Positions 48,025 to 59,959 of a stretch of 64,000 nucleotides of DNA are shown one piece after another. Position 1 is the first letter of the stretch; each line of letters opens with the position of its first letter. A program made the position numbers and the translations under genes. Source of the DNA: Conus ventricosus (Eukaryota > Mollusca > Gastropoda > Neogastropoda > Conidae); contig CM031595.1 in the NCBI GenBank assembly GCA_018398815.1, positions 46,644,667-46,708,666 of the forward strand. The letters run 5' to 3'. The notes beneath the pieces are model-generated. The model worked only from the letters and a program-made list of their open reading frames with translations, had not been told where the DNA came from and did no database searches.

Positions 48025-48255
48025 AGAGAATTGTAACTCGCTCTGTAGCTATGCATATTTTCAGAGCACTAAAACGAAGAGAGGAGCTGTTATTAGTTAA
48101 CACAAAAATGCCAGAGTAATTTCAGGAAGAGCGTTTTGTTATGCAAATGTTTTCTTTCATAATGTTCAGTATAAGCGCTGGGCGCGTGTGTTCTACGTTT
48201 GTTCTTGACCTCATTGCAGATAGGTCGGTGGCCTTTGCAATTAAACTGTTTGAGT

Positions 48256-48310
<55 letters not shown>
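47960..48310. repeat. A-run and two (CT)n tracts
   Basis: A-run at 47960-47975, CT tracts at 47982-48020 and 48259-48308. Confidence 0.95.
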
Positions 48311-48313
<3 letters not shown>

Positions 48314-48589
48314 TAAGCTCTCATACATACACATACACAATTACCCATTGCGTTACCTAACGAATGCAGAGACAATAGAAACAGCGGGCTAAAAAGAAAA
48401 AAAAACCTACTCCGTCGTTTGAAAAGGTAAACGAAGTAACAGACAAATACACAAATAGAAGCTACCGAAGCTCGGCACAGCAGAAATTTGTTACTTGTTT
48501 TGTATCGTATCATTACAACCTTCTCCCCCTCCCCCTCCCCAAAGCTCCCAGCTTCCGACTCATGTGCTGCCTCACCTCTCCTATTCGGA

Positions 48590-49125
48590 GCCGGAATAGC
48601 TCAGTTGGTAGAGCGCCTGACTCGTAATCTTGGTGATCCTGGGGTTGCGGGTTCGAACCTCCGCTGGGGCGTTTCGGTACAGGGGGATTTTCCCCTCGGA
48701 GTTAACATTGGTTCCGACTCCATTTCCCATACAGTCCTTCGAATGAGACTATAAACCGAGGTTCCGTGTGTGAACGCATGCATAACATCTTGCAAACACG
48801 TAAAATCCCATCACCGACTTTCGGAAGAGTAGGCCAGTTTGGCCGTTGGTATGGATGACACGTTACACATAGCACGCACCCTGCGTGAGAAATGGAAAGA
48901 ATGAAGGAAGTAAGGAAAATGAGTGATCGATATTGAACTATACTGACTGGATGACACGGGAAACGACTGAATGAAGCGCCAGCTGGCAGCTCTTCAGTCG
49001 GCACTACCCAGGTAGGCAGCCCGTTGTGTAAACGAGTGTTGATTGTAAAGCGCTTAGAGCTTGGTCTCTTGCCGAGAATAGGCGCTATATAAGTATTCAT
49101 TATTATTATTATTATTATTATATAT
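48590..49125 (+). mobile_element. tRNA-derived SINE, about 530 bp, full length
   Basis: The head at 48590-48672 is tRNA-like: A box TAGCTCAGTTGGTAGAGCG, anticodon loop CTCGTAA (CGT, as in tRNA-Thr), B box GGGTTCGAACC (48649-48659). The anticodon stem and acceptor stem do not pair fully, so it is not a working tRNA gene. A long body follows and ends with AAGCGCTTAGAGCTTGG, GGCGCTATATAAGTA and an (ATT)n tail at about 49098-49125, the tail type common in molluscan SINEs. Pol III transcription from the internal A and B boxes is expected. A second copy lies inverted at 56256-56706. Confidence 0.85.
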
Positions 49126-49204
49126 TATTCTTTCCCTTCTTCTCTCATTCTCTGTGTATACATTTGTTTGCGTACAATCCAAGATATTGTTTATGCATAT
49201 ATGC

Positions 49205-49257
49205 TAGCGAACACACACATATAAACACACACGCGCACGCGCGCACAAACACACAGA

Positions 49258-49310
<53 letters not shown>

Positions 49311-49345
49311 GACGCACGCACAGAGAGAGACAGGAGAGAGAGAAG
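49205..49345. repeat. (AC)n and (GA)n microsatellites
   Basis: AC tracts at 49208-49312, then GA-rich to 49350. They follow shortly after the SINE tail. Confidence 0.9.
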
Positions 49346-49439
49346 AGAGAGAGAGGACGGGAAGAGAGACTTTCTGTCTGTCTAACGATCTATCTACCAG
49401 CATCTAACAACCTTTCGTCCAATACATCCCCACTTTTTA

Positions 49440-50530
49440 CTCCTTCCTACAAACCTTTACCCCACCATTTGGTGTCGGATAAAAGATGGATGTATTGTGT
49501 ACCAATTATGGCCCTGTCCCGCTGTCATCCCGCCCAGACAGTTCGACCAATTGTGTCCGTTCTGGCACGAACAGACCTCTTACGTCTGTCGTCTCTCCAG
49601 CCCCAGAAGATGGGGATCGGATGTCGGTAGTAAACAGAGGCACACATTGTTTAGCACGACGGGGCCGGACCGGGAAGACGGGGTGGACAGAGCGGAGCAG
49701 AATGATGCTCGTCCCCGTTCTTGCCGTCTCTTTGTCTGTACGTCGCACGTCAATATCGCAGAGTTGACAATGGCTTGGACCGAAGCTTGGTCAGAGTTTC
49801 ATTGCGAGTGAGCTGCGAGCTGTAGTGTCTTGAAACCGAGTCACACAAAGTTACAAGCGGTAATTTAAGCTGTATTTACATGCTGTGTTCTAGACGATGG
49901 ACACCCATGCCAAGTTTAACAATATAAATGCATCATTAATGTTCGGATTCCCTGCAGACATGGACCCTACAACAATTCATGATATATTTGTTGATGTATT
50001 TCAAGTACCTTCACAAACATAAAAACTCTGTTGCTGGCTGAATCGTCTTTGTCTCCGCGACATTTTGGTTGAAGCTGCAGCTTACTAGCTCGATCATTTA
50101 CTACACAGCGACTAAATAAATACCCTCACCCCACTGTGTATATTATTTCTTTCATCGAAGTCAATACATTATTTCTCGAGAAGTTTATGAAATTGTCCCA
50201 AAATGCCGCACTCAATAATGTTATGGAAAGTAAGAAAAAAAAACCTGCATCTGCCCTTTGTTCCAGATCCACAGTTTTTGCTTTATCTTGCTGACAGACA
50301 ACAGACAGACAGACCCACAGATGCAGGAGAAAGCATAACCTCCTTGGCAGAAATCAAAGTCAAATCCTCCAAAGTTGGGCCACGGATGTCCCCATTTCCA
50401 CTGAAAAAGAACTAGGCCTGAACGCGCAATCCACCGACTCTGTGTGACTCAGCATTCGCTTGCGAGGCTGCAGACGTCGGATAACCATCAGTGTTCAATG
50501 AAGAGCAGCCACAGGTGACATCGCCACCAC
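49440..50530. other. Non-coding DNA, no feature recognised
   Basis: Overlapping ORFs at 49486-49811 are GC-rich in all frames but show no motif or splice support. Confidence 0.4.
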
Positions 50531-50539
50531 CACAACAGA

Positions 50540-51010
50540 CCTAGATCCATCCAGCAAAGCGACTTTCAATGAAGGCTAAAGGTAGCTCTACATGAGCCGT
50601 TCGAGGCCTTCCCCTTTGAAAATTGTTGCACTACTACAGATGCAGATGCAGCCAGTAAAATGACTTTCTTTGAGGGCTAAAGGTAGCTCTACGTGAGCCG
50701 CTTCAGGCCTTCCACTGTGGGAATCGTTGCGCTACGACAGATGCAGATCCAGCTTGTAAAACGACTTTCTGTGAAGGGTAAAGGTTGCGCTACATAAGGC
50801 ACCTGAGGCCTTGCAGTTTGGAAGGCTATTCCACCACAACAAACGTAAATTCAGCCAGTAAAGTGACTTTCTGTGAAGGGTAAAGGTAGTGTTACACGAG
50901 CCGCTTGAGGCATCACAGTTTACGAAGCCATTACCGGGATGGACGTTGATCCACCAAGTAGACTTTTTATGAGGTACTTTAAGGTAGCGCTACATCAGCC
51001 ATTTTAGCCA
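50540..51010. repeat. 101-bp tandem repeat, about 4.6 degenerate copies
   Basis: GACTTTC starts near 50561, 50662, 50763 and 50865, and GACTTTT at 50961. Each monomer also has AAAGGTAG or AAAGGTTG, TAC-TGAGCCG and GAGGC. Copies are 75-85% alike by eye, so this is an old array. Confidence 0.85.
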
Positions 51011-51565
51011 TACACTCCAGGAAACCGTTCAAACCTCATGCAATCAGACCTGCGGCCCGCGAACTTGTACCGCCCACCACAACGACGATGCAGACAAGAC
51101 AGACAATAACAATCAGGACTGTCGCTTCGACTGCTCAAACAAGTCAGAGGGGAAGCTGGAAAAAGGTTGGTCAAGATGTGAAGACAGCATTCTTTTTGTG
51201 CCCAGTACACATGAAGGCCCAGCCCAGCTTTGCTGGACGTTTTGTTCTCGTTGGAGTGAAGGCGATTCTTTGTGGACATGATGCCATGGACCTGAAACAG
51301 TCCGCTGTGTTTGGAAGGGACAGGGCGAAATTAAGACTCTTAATCGTTTCAAACGCACAGCAACAGTGACACACGCCTTGTTTGCAATTGGGTTCAACCT
51401 ATCTTTTCCAACCATAAGGTTGAAATGTCTGGTGTGTAGCGGAGCCTTAACACATTTAAGTCCCCTGGGTAAGTCAGGGATCGCCACAGCCCTATTCCAT
51501 GCACAATAGGATAGATGTGCTGTGACTAGTGCAGTCCTTTTATAGTGTCTGTCCAGGACTTCTTT

Positions 51566-52073
51566 GGTCAACATGTGGAGCGGCCCACTGTTCCCTTGGA
51601 TTGGGAGTGATGGTCAACATGTGGAGCGGCCCACTGTTCCCTTGGATTGGGAGTGAAGGTCAACATGTGGAGCGGCCCACTGTTCCCTTGGATTGGGAGT
51701 GATGGTCAACATGTGGAGCGGCCCACTGTTCCCTTGGATTGGGAGTGATGGTCAACATGTGGAGCGGCCCACTGTTCCCTTGGATTGGGAGTGATGGTCA
51801 ACATGTGGAGCGGCCCACTGTTCCCTTGGATTGGGAGTGATGGTCAACATGTGGAGCGGCCCACTGTTCCCTTGGATTGGGAGTGATGGTCAACATGTGG
51901 AGCGGCCCACTGTTCCCTTGGATTGGGAGTGATGGTCAACATGTGGAGCGGCCCACTGTTCCCTTGGATTGGGAGTGATGGTCAACATGTGGAGCGGCCC
52001 ACTGTTCCCTTGGATTGGGAGTGATGGTCAACATGTGGAGCGGCCCACTGTTCCCTTGGATTGGGAGTCATGG
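51566..52073. repeat. 46-bp minisatellite, 11 nearly identical copies
   Basis: The monomer contains GGTCAACATGTGGAGCGGCC, CACTGTTCCCTTGGATTGGG and AGTGAT. Starts are every 46 nt from 51566 to 52026. Only one internal substitution (AGTGAAGG at about 51656) is seen, implying recent expansion. There are no spacers, so it is not CRISPR-like. Confidence 0.97.
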
Positions 52074-52299
52074 TCAGTTTCCTGCTCGTGCGGGGAAAGC
52101 TTACAGCTTTTAAAAACTGCGCGCCGAGATTCTTGTCAGCCAGCCGATGCGTTGACACTCTGCCACACGGTCGTTTTATGTTCCATTTAAGAATCAGTCC
52201 ACGGCGTTTTACTCTCGGTCGTCTTAACTCCCACGCGAAGCTCATAAGGAACTGACAACAGTGATCTGCTCTTGACTTGCATGTACTCACACACATGCG

Positions 52300-52370
52300 C
52301 GTGCGTGCATCTGTACGTGCTTGTGTACGTGTTGGTGCGTGCGTGCGTGCGTGCGTGCGTGTGCGCGCGC
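52300..52370. repeat. (GTGC)n microsatellite
   Basis: GTGCGTGC repeats ending in GCGCGC. Confidence 0.85.
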
Positions 52371-52379
52371 TAATCATTT

Positions 52380-53500
52380 ACAAGTGCTAGCACAGCCAGC
52401 ACTGCCTAAACGATAATTAGCGACCTTCCCAGCCTTTCCCAGCGTGAAGATGTCACCGAATGGTGTAACGGCCGTAAAACTACGATCAACATTTTCAGCC
52501 ATGTCTTCAATGTTACAACAACAATGCTTCTTAGAAATATTGATCATCTAAAATCATCCCTTTATACCCTGATACAAGACCTGTTAAATGATGTTAGATG
52601 CAAACATTGTAAAAATATTAAGGTACATTCTAACTGTTCGGTCCGGTGGCAGTGCATCGAGTTTGTAGTTACAGGTTACCCCTCCCCCTCTGCTCCCACA
52701 CACCACCACCACTACTCCCCCCGTCCTCCATTCTCCCGGGATGGTTACCCCTCTCTGCCATGTTGCTTCAGGTGGGTGGGGACTTGGAACTATCCCGCTT
52801 CCTTTGAGGGGAGTCCGATGGTCAGTGTTTGTCTGCTGGGCTGACAGTAATGAGTTCCAGCCACACGCAGGATCGCATTCTTTTCTTTCAGCTTGAAAAC
52901 CCTGTCTGTCCACCCAGCAGTAGATGAACACCTGATTCAGTTCAGGGAAGGTTAACACACGGTGGAAGGAGAGGGACGGGCTCCGCCTTCCATCACGCTG
53001 TGCCTCAGACACAGTGAACCTCTCACAGGTCACTGCCCCTACGGCCGATAGGCAATGGGAGTTTTTTTTAACTTTTGAAAATTTCTTTTGGAAACCAATA
53101 CCAGCCCCCCTCCTATCCTCCCCCCCCCCACCCCCCCCAATAAAGAAATAAATTATGTAACTAGGCCAGTCAAATGACGTTAAACCTCGCTTCATTTGAC
53201 CAACTAAGTAATCTCCTTCATCCGAAAGTTGATACCAGGAACCAGAAAGGAAAAAAAAACAGAAAAAAAACAAAGAAACGAACAGAAAGAAAAGAAAGGA
53301 ATTTTCGGACAATCAGACTAACAGATGCGGCCCGTACTATTGATTGTATTGCAAGACACTTCTACAGGCACACGAGTTTCGTGATTGTCGTGCTACACTA
53401 AATAACGTCACTGGCGCTGCACGTGCTTCGCATGTGCTCCGTTGTTCCGGCCGACATGTGAGCATTTTGTCTTCGTCTTTTTCTAGTTCTCATGGAAAAA
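52380..53500. other. Non-coding DNA with C-run
   Basis: A C-run sits at 53120-53138. A 242-codon minus ORF (53312-52584) spans low-complexity parts and has no recognised domain, so I do not call it a gene. Confidence 0.35.
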
Positions 53501-53519
53501 TCACATGTCCGTGCGTGCC

Positions 53520-53554
53520 TGGGTACGCGCGCGCGCTGCGTGCGTGCGTGCGTG

Positions 53555-53594
<40 letters not shown>

Positions 53595-54129
53595 GCGTAA
53601 AAATGCGAAATACATTGCTTCATTTTTTCTGTGTGCACAGTTGCTTGCCTGAGAGTGCCTTCTTCAAAATCTTTGATAAAGTGTTTAACTGTTCACGAAA
53701 AGAAAAATCATGCCCCTGTAGCCGAGTTTTCCTGTACTTTCTTACACATACACACAAACGCGCGCGCGCACACACATATACACACACGCGCGCGCGCGCA
53801 CACACACACACGCACACGTGCTTAAAGCTCGGATCACTTTAAGCAGATTCAAAGAAACACGATTCAATACTTAACACACATAAAGCAACAAGATTTTTTT
53901 TTTATATAAATCACAAATTTCCTTCTGCCATGACAACCGCAGAGACAATCTCTACATACTTACATGTAAAATGCCACAGAATTTTCAACAATTGAAAAAC
54001 GAAAAGGAATTTATAATAATAAGAAAAAGACTTTATATCAAAATGCGCTTTAGGGCCTACAATAACAAAGCGCGCACACCTGTATACATCATCGCTCTTT
54101 TTTTAAGCAAACAAGCGCGCACGCCCGCG

Positions 54130-54164
<35 letters not shown>

Positions 54165-54230
54165 GAGCTCGTGCATTGTTTCCACACACCCTCCCCTTCC
54201 CCTACACACACACACACACACACACATGCC
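53520..54230. repeat. GC/GT and AC microsatellite cluster
   Basis: GT tract at 53550-53598, GCGC and AC tracts at 53758-53818, 54112-54166 and 54205-54227. Confidence 0.9.
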
Positions 54231-54780
54231 GTAACATTACCACAAACAGCCATAGAGACGGATAAAGGTTTCCGGGATAAAACTGCGTGTGAAAAACAAA
54301 CGTTTTTAGATGAGTTTTGAAGGATGACAGCGCTGGGTTACGGCAGACAGAGACCGACAATGGAGAAGTTCGCAGCAGACAAACTGAAAGCTCTTCTCTC
54401 TCCAATACCCTTCTCAGCTGAACTTCGCCATGCGGAAGATCCTGACTCCAGCGCGGAAGAATGGAAAGACCTTGGTGGGACTTAAAACGTTTACGATTTC
54501 AGACAGATCTTCAGCTTGGAATCAGAGACAAGTTTTGCGCTTTATTCTCTGTAAAACTGAAACACCGAGGCGCTGTTTAAAGAGGGCTTGCAGTAGTGAC
54601 ACTCGGCCTAAGTAAAAGACGAGTTTGGCAGCGGAAGTTTGAACCTGTTGGAGAGGCCTTAGGAATTTTGTAGGTAGCCAGAAAGAAATGAGTTACAATA
54701 ATCTGTCCTGAACAAAACCCAACTATCTTCCCCTATCACACACCCCACCCCCCCTCTTCACCACCGCCATCACCATTACC
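54231..54780. other. Non-coding DNA, no feature recognised
   Basis: Short ORFs only, without motifs. Confidence 0.35.
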
Positions 54781-54782
<2 letters not shown>

Positions 54783-54830
<48 letters not shown>

Positions 54831-54856
54831 TGTGTAAGATAAGATAATAATGGGGC

Positions 54857-54892
<36 letters not shown>

Positions 54893-54960
54893 TTGTGTGT
54901 GTAATAAGATAGATATGGTGTGTGTGTGTGTGTGTGTGTGTTGTGTTGTTGGTTGTGTGT
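54783..54960. repeat. Three (GT)n tracts with duplicated GATAAGATA linkers
   Basis: GT tracts at 54783-54835, 54858-54902 and 54919-54942 are separated by related GTAAGATAAGATAAT-type and GTAATAAGATAGATATGG-type linkers, pointing to duplication of a GT-plus-linker unit. Confidence 0.85.
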
Positions 54961-55149
54961 TTTCAAATAGACAAAGGCAGTGTATGCTACCAACTGAGGA
55001 ATAAACTGTACGAATCTTGTAGCTAACAGTAGGAAGTGGCATCTTCAGGTCACTTGTTCATGTTTTCTTATTTATTTTTGCAATATTGTATTTCAGACGC
55101 TCCTTCCAGTCTCTAGGGACCAGTGGCCTATGAAACTAAACGTTTTTGC

Positions 55150-55150
<1 letters not shown>

Positions 55151-55225
<75 letters not shown>
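55151..55225. repeat. (TGTC)n and (TC)n microsatellite
   Basis: Tetranucleotide CTGT run followed by CT. Confidence 0.95.
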
Positions 55226-55231
<6 letters not shown>

Positions 55232-55341
55232 ACTGTCCGTCACCTAACTCCATAACGCAGATCTTTCAGATCAGGAGGCGACATAATCATCTGTGACTCC
55301 CTAACCCCTCCACATCTGTATCAACCGACCACATCTTCTCA

Positions 55342-55530
55342 TGACAGGGCCTTGCAGTCAGCCCACTGTTCTCCCCTTACCCCTCCACATCTGCTATCAA
55401 CCTGACCAACCCACTCTTCTCACTGACAGGGCCTTGCAGTCAGCCCACTGTTCTTCCCCTTACCCCACCACATCTGCTATCAACCTGACCAACCCACTCT
55501 TCTCACTGACAGGGCCTTGCAGTCAACCCG
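55342..55530. repeat. 82-bp tandem repeat, 2.3 copies
   Basis: TGACAGGGCCTTGCAGTCAG starts at 55342, 55424 and 55507. The monomer also has CCCACTGTTCT and ATCTGCTATCAACCTGACC. Confidence 0.9.
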
Positions 55531-55810
55531 TGGCTCAGAGAATGGGAAAGGAGGAAGAGGAGCGGAGTGGAGGAGGCGGGGGAGGGAGGGTGGTAATGTA
55601 CAGAATTACAGACCAAGCCCGTTACGACATTTGATTAGCGCAGAAAGGTCTTGAGCTCATATAACGATCAGTGGTGGGTAGCGGTGCGGGTCGCAACACC
55701 TGTTCTGTACGGATTTGTGTTGTTACGTGGATAACATGCCAAGGTCCTTCAAATACTGCGCTTTCATGTCGTTTCCATGGAAACGAATATCAAAAGGAAG
55801 CGCTTGAGAA

Positions 55811-55871
55811 CCACACACACACCACACACACACAAAATACGCGCGCGCGCGCGCATGCACGCACGCACGCA

Positions 55872-55906
<35 letters not shown>

Positions 55907-56095
55907 ACACACACACACCTGTGAAATTAGAGAGTGAGATGAGCAGAGAAGATGGAGAGTGAGAGGGAGGGAGAGTGCAGTCAAGTACACGCGCGCGTCC
56001 ACACACACACCCCTTTTTCTCCGCCCCCCCCCCCCCTCCCCACACACACACACACACACGCACCAGCATGCTCACACACGCACGCGCGCGCTCTC
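55811..56095. repeat. AC/GC microsatellites and C-run
   Basis: AC and GCGC tracts at 55811-55918, CGCG at 55989, a C-run at 56024-56037 and AC at 56040-56060. Confidence 0.9.
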
Positions 56096-56255
56096 ACGGG
56101 GGAAGCTAGAGTTCGGAGACAGCAACATTTCAGCGGCCGGTTCCTACCAACCGCAGCACGTTAGAATACAGACCTGGTATTTTGGACACGTAGCAGGGAG
56201 GAATATGGACCACGACCCTTTAAAATCATTGTGTGCATCGGATGAAATGAATTTC

Positions 56256-56706
56256 ATCATTAAAAGTATATTTAGCGCCTATCCTCGGTTTAGAGACTAA
56301 ACTCTCGTTTATACAACGGGCTGCCTACCTGGGCACAGCGTGCTGAAGGGCAGCCTGCTGGCGCTACATGCAGTCGTTTCCTGTGTCATTTCGTCAATAT
56401 CACTCACTCAGTGTTTTTCCCTTCGTTCTTTCCATTTTACAGGCAGGGTGTATGCCATGTGTACGTGTCACCTGCACCAACAACCAAACTGGCCTCCTCT
56501 TCTGAAGGTTGGTGATGAGGTTTTACATGTGTGCAAGCGTGCATTCTCATGCGGAATCTCGAGTTTATAGTCTCATTGGCTGCGCTTGGTGGGAAAAGGA
56601 GTCAGAACCAATGTTTACTTCAAGAGAAAAATTCCCCCGTACCGCAAATGCCCAGCAGAGATTCGAACCTGCAACCCTGAGACAACCAACTGAGCTAAAC
56701 CGTCCC
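56256..56706 (-). mobile_element. tRNA-derived SINE, second copy (inverted)
   Basis: On the minus strand the element reads from GGGGACGGTTTAGCTCAGTTGG (near 56706, A box) through CAGGTTCGAATC (56670, B box) and the same body as the copy at 48590 (for example AACATTGGTTCTGACTCC, GAGACTATAAAC, GAGGCCAGTTTGG, CAGGTAGGCAGCCCGTTGT) to AACCGAGGATAGGCGC near 56260. The anticodon-arm part of the head is missing (about 20-25 nt). It lacks the long ATT tail. Confidence 0.85.
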
Positions 56707-57231
56707 CATAAATGGACAGTAGCCGAATTAGTAACTTGACCGCATAAACTTTTTTTTTAACTCTGCCTATTTTACTTTAAAATGTTGATACATAAGTCGG
56801 AGTTCAATATTTCGCCGAATTTTATGAACGTAACACTGGCAAGAAGAGCCATAAGTTTCCGTCTGTTGCAGAGGTCCTCTTTCAAACTGTTTACCCACCC
56901 AAGGAATATTACTAAAATGATAGCTTCTGTCCGACAAACAGAAAGGCCAGACGAAGTTGAAATATGAAAATCTGTCTGTGCTTTTAGCTTTTTCTTCTTC
57001 TTTTTTTTTTTTAACATTTAGGGTATTTTCTATTCAAATTCGCGAAGTTTGATCTTTGATGTAGAAGTCTATGCAAAATTAAAAAAGATAGTACAGTCCC
57101 CACACATCAGGAGAGAAGTTTCTAACTAATAGGCCTAACTTGCCAGAAATTATGCAAATACGTAATCATAAGTGTCACAGAGGTCGTATAGACCGGGTGA
57201 ACACTACACAATTGTTGAAACGAAGAAGATT
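56707..57231. other. Non-coding DNA between SINE and LTR element
   Basis: T-runs at 56749 and 57002. No gene is recognised. Confidence 0.45.
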
Positions 57232-57369
57232 AAACTGTTTCATACACATTTCCGTCGTGTTCTAAACACAACTGTCTACTGGTCTTCTTGGAGTCCAAAC
57301 TGTTTCATACACATTTCCGTCGTGTTCTAAACACAACTGTCTACTGGTCTTCTTGGAGTCCAAACTGTT
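57232..57369. repeat. 65-bp tandem duplication abutting the LTR
   Basis: AAACTGTTTCATACACATTT starts at 57232 and again at 57297 with identical following sequence. A third start, AAACTGTT, at 57362 is cut by the LTR at 57370. Confidence 0.95.
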
Positions 57370-58983
57370 TGTCAACCTCGGTGTAATGTCAGTGGAGGAA
57401 GGACTAGCGCACAGCCCAAACACACTCACAGCTTGCTTACAATCTCATTCATATATCATGCATTCGTCACATCAAACCACTAGTAAAGTCTATAACTTTA
57501 CTATACATGATCATAGAAAGAACCTCAATGCATATAGAATCAAATGAAATAAAACATTCTCTCTTTCTGAACTTCACAAAATCATTTATCTAAAACATCA
57601 TTAACTAACCGGGTATAAACAGATTTCTACTTTACCTGGCCAGGTGATCTTAACTATTCACGAATCACTGTCTTTTCTTTTCTTTTCTTTTTCTTTCACT
57701 GTCACTTTCACAACACGACACAACTCCCGGCACTGGTGTTGGTCTGGTGGCGCCTGGTCAGGTGAGACTGTTGGCGTTGGTCTGTGGTTCTGCTTGGCGA
57801 AGTGACGCTGCCAGGTATGAGGTCGAACCCCGGTTAGGGTAGAACAGTGACTATCAACATCGATCTGTTCTCCTTTCTTTCTTCCTGCATTAAAGCATTG
57901 CACTCTCTCTCTCTCTCTCTCTCTTCTAGTCTGCTCTTATCAAATGGACATGGTTGCTTTTCTTTTCTTTTTTCTTTTCTTTCTTTTCTTCTTCATAAAT
58001 TAGCAACTCTTTCTCTCTCTCCACATCTCTCCTCAGTCCTTCCTTCCCAGACTATCTCATGCTAATCTCTCAACTTGGTTCTCTTCTCTCCTCATCTCTC
58101 TCTCTCTCTGCCCTTCTCTCCTGCAGAGCTCCATCAGAACCTCTCTCTCCCTCTCTCTCTCTATTCGTTCTTCCCCTCCTTCTCCCGTTCTCTCCCTCTC
58201 TCTGCCTTTTCCCTCGTGCAGAGACTACACCTAAAACCTCCTATCTCTCTGTCTCTGTTCGTTCTCATCTCCCTGCCTTCCTGTAGGCGAGAGCCTACTC
58301 TCCCGAACTCCTCCCTCTCTCTCTCTCTGTCTGTTCGTCTTCTTCCCTCGTTCTCCCGTTCTCTCACTCACGCATTCCTTTATTCGTTCCGATCTGCCCA
58401 AAAAACGGGCGAGTACCATTGGTCAGTATTTTTACCCCTGACCCCCGAGGTTGTCTCCCTCTAATTCCATTGGATGTTCAAATCATGACAGTCCCGTCTA
58501 CACGCCTTACTCTCTGTGGTGGTCAATTGGTCATTTAATTGATTAGCCAGATTTCACCCCCACCACACACAAACCTTCCCCCTTCCCTACTTCACTGGCG
58601 CGGTGTGGCTTAAGTGGTGGACACTGGTCAATCTAAATTGGCCAGCTGAGTCTGGGTAGGCACCACGACGTCGAGAAAACAATGACGTTGGTTCCACAAA
58701 GTGGCTAGATGAGCTTGAGCTCGGCTCTGCGACTCGTCTCGCTAGACATCGAGGCGTCGGTCAAAGCTGCTTAGCCCGTATAGCCGGACAGACCGTCTTC
58801 CTGAAGCCTCTCCGCTAAGCTTAATTGGCCGGACCCGACCATGGGCCCGTCTTTCTGACGCCTAGAATGTTTGAGTTTGGACTTAGGTCCGAACAAATTG
58901 ACTGGCGACTCCCAAGTTAGGTTGTTCCTCCCAAGTTAGGTTGTTTCCCCCAAGTTAGGTTGTTTCATTTTTTGTCCGTGACA
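57370..58983 (-). repeat. 3' LTR (1614 bp)
   Basis: The plus strand starts TGTCAACC and ends GTCCGTGACA, so the LTR has 5-bp inverted termini TGTCA/TGACA. Three 17-22 bp repeats with CAAGTTAGGTTGTT lie at 58911-58964, near the U3 end on the coding strand. The middle carries pyrimidine-rich tracts (57904-58350). A polypurine tract adjoins at 58984. It is nearly identical to the right-hand LTR apart from single-base indels and a few substitutions, implying a fairly recent insertion. Confidence 0.9.
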
Positions 58984-58997
58984 ATTTCCCCCTTGCA
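58984..58997 (-). other. Polypurine tract
   Basis: On the minus strand GCAAGGGGGAAAT directly precedes the 3' LTR start TGTCACGG. This is the expected plus-strand primer site and fixes the orientation. Confidence 0.85.
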
Positions 58998-59556
58998 AAA
59001 GACCATGCTCCGCATTGTCTCAAAACAACGGTACAAAAAGGACAACAACCGAATTTGCTGACACACAGCTACACGCGCAAAGTTTGGAAAATACTTTACA
59101 ACCAACGGTTTATAAGTTATAAAATATACAATTAGTGAATCCCACTCCAATGAGTTATCATTGACGTGCGCTCTTGCGTTATTTCAACTCATTCTATAAC
59201 GACCTCTGTGCGCACTTATGCAATTCCCCTACCTGCGGATTTGCCATCTCTCCTTTTCACAATTCTTATGAAAAGCACAATATAATATGATCGCGATCCA
59301 TGACACTTCACTGAGGAATCTCCATCCTCGCTTATTGCAAATAATGCACCCACTACACAAGCGACTGTATGCTCCAAGCATAACTACATCCACATGAACA
59401 AGTCTCACCAAGAAAATATGAACAAGTCTCACACAAAAAAAATATGAACCATAGCCAACTGGGAATGAACCCATATCCAATCAACATAACTGGAATCAAC
59501 ACATATTATCAACAATGCACCCTGGATATGACTGACTTCCTCTGAGTTGCAGCTTG

Positions 59557-59925
59557 CTAGACTACACGACTTAAATAGTCAGCTCCGACATTCTGTCGAC
59601 CGGGAATTGTACTGCACTCGATACTGTAGGGCTGCAGTGCCAGTGCCCAACGCAGAACTCTGCTGTTTTTCAACTGCCCCTCCTGCAGGAATTTGAGTGG
59701 TTGGTGATCCGTCTCGATCACGAACTCTTTCCCATACAAGTATTTGTGGAACTTCTGCACGGCCCACACAACAGCTAAACCTCCTTCTCCACCGTTGCGT
59801 CCCCTTCTTCACACTTTGTCAACTTCCTGCTAGCATATCTCACAGGAAACTCGACTCCCTCATGCTCCTGCAACAAAAACTGCACCTATCCCACCCCCTG
59901 ATGCATCTGTCCGCAACAAAAATGG
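59557..59925 (-). pseudogene. RNase H domain of the LTR element
   Basis: The block starts with FLLRTDASGGGIGAVF (near 59920, first catalytic D), continues after frameshifts with VVWAVQKFHKYLYGKEFVIE (59766) and TDHQPLKFLQ (another catalytic D), and ends near 59560 with GRQNVGADYLSR, the usual end of Gypsy RNase H. One stop and one frameshift separate the first motif from the rest. No integrase follows; the polypurine tract and LTR come next after about 570 bp of non-coding DNA. Confidence 0.85.
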
Positions 59926-59959
59926 TTTGGACATATCTGGTAGCTTCAAGATGGGACGG

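Noticed and set aside
48590..48672. Possible functional tRNA-Thr(CGT) gene
   Set aside because: The anticodon and acceptor stems do not pair properly and a SINE body follows directly, so it is the head of a retroposon.
51566..52073. CRISPR-like regular repeats
   Set aside because: The 46-bp copies are contiguous with no unique spacers and the DNA is eukaryotic.
52584..53312. 242-codon minus ORF as a gene
   Set aside because: It crosses A/T and C runs, starts with a hydrophobic low-complexity segment from a poly-A/G tract and shows no family motif.
57781..57850. tRNA-like gene inside the LTR
   Set aside because: GGTCGAACCCC looks like a B box but no A box at proper distance or cloverleaf is visible.
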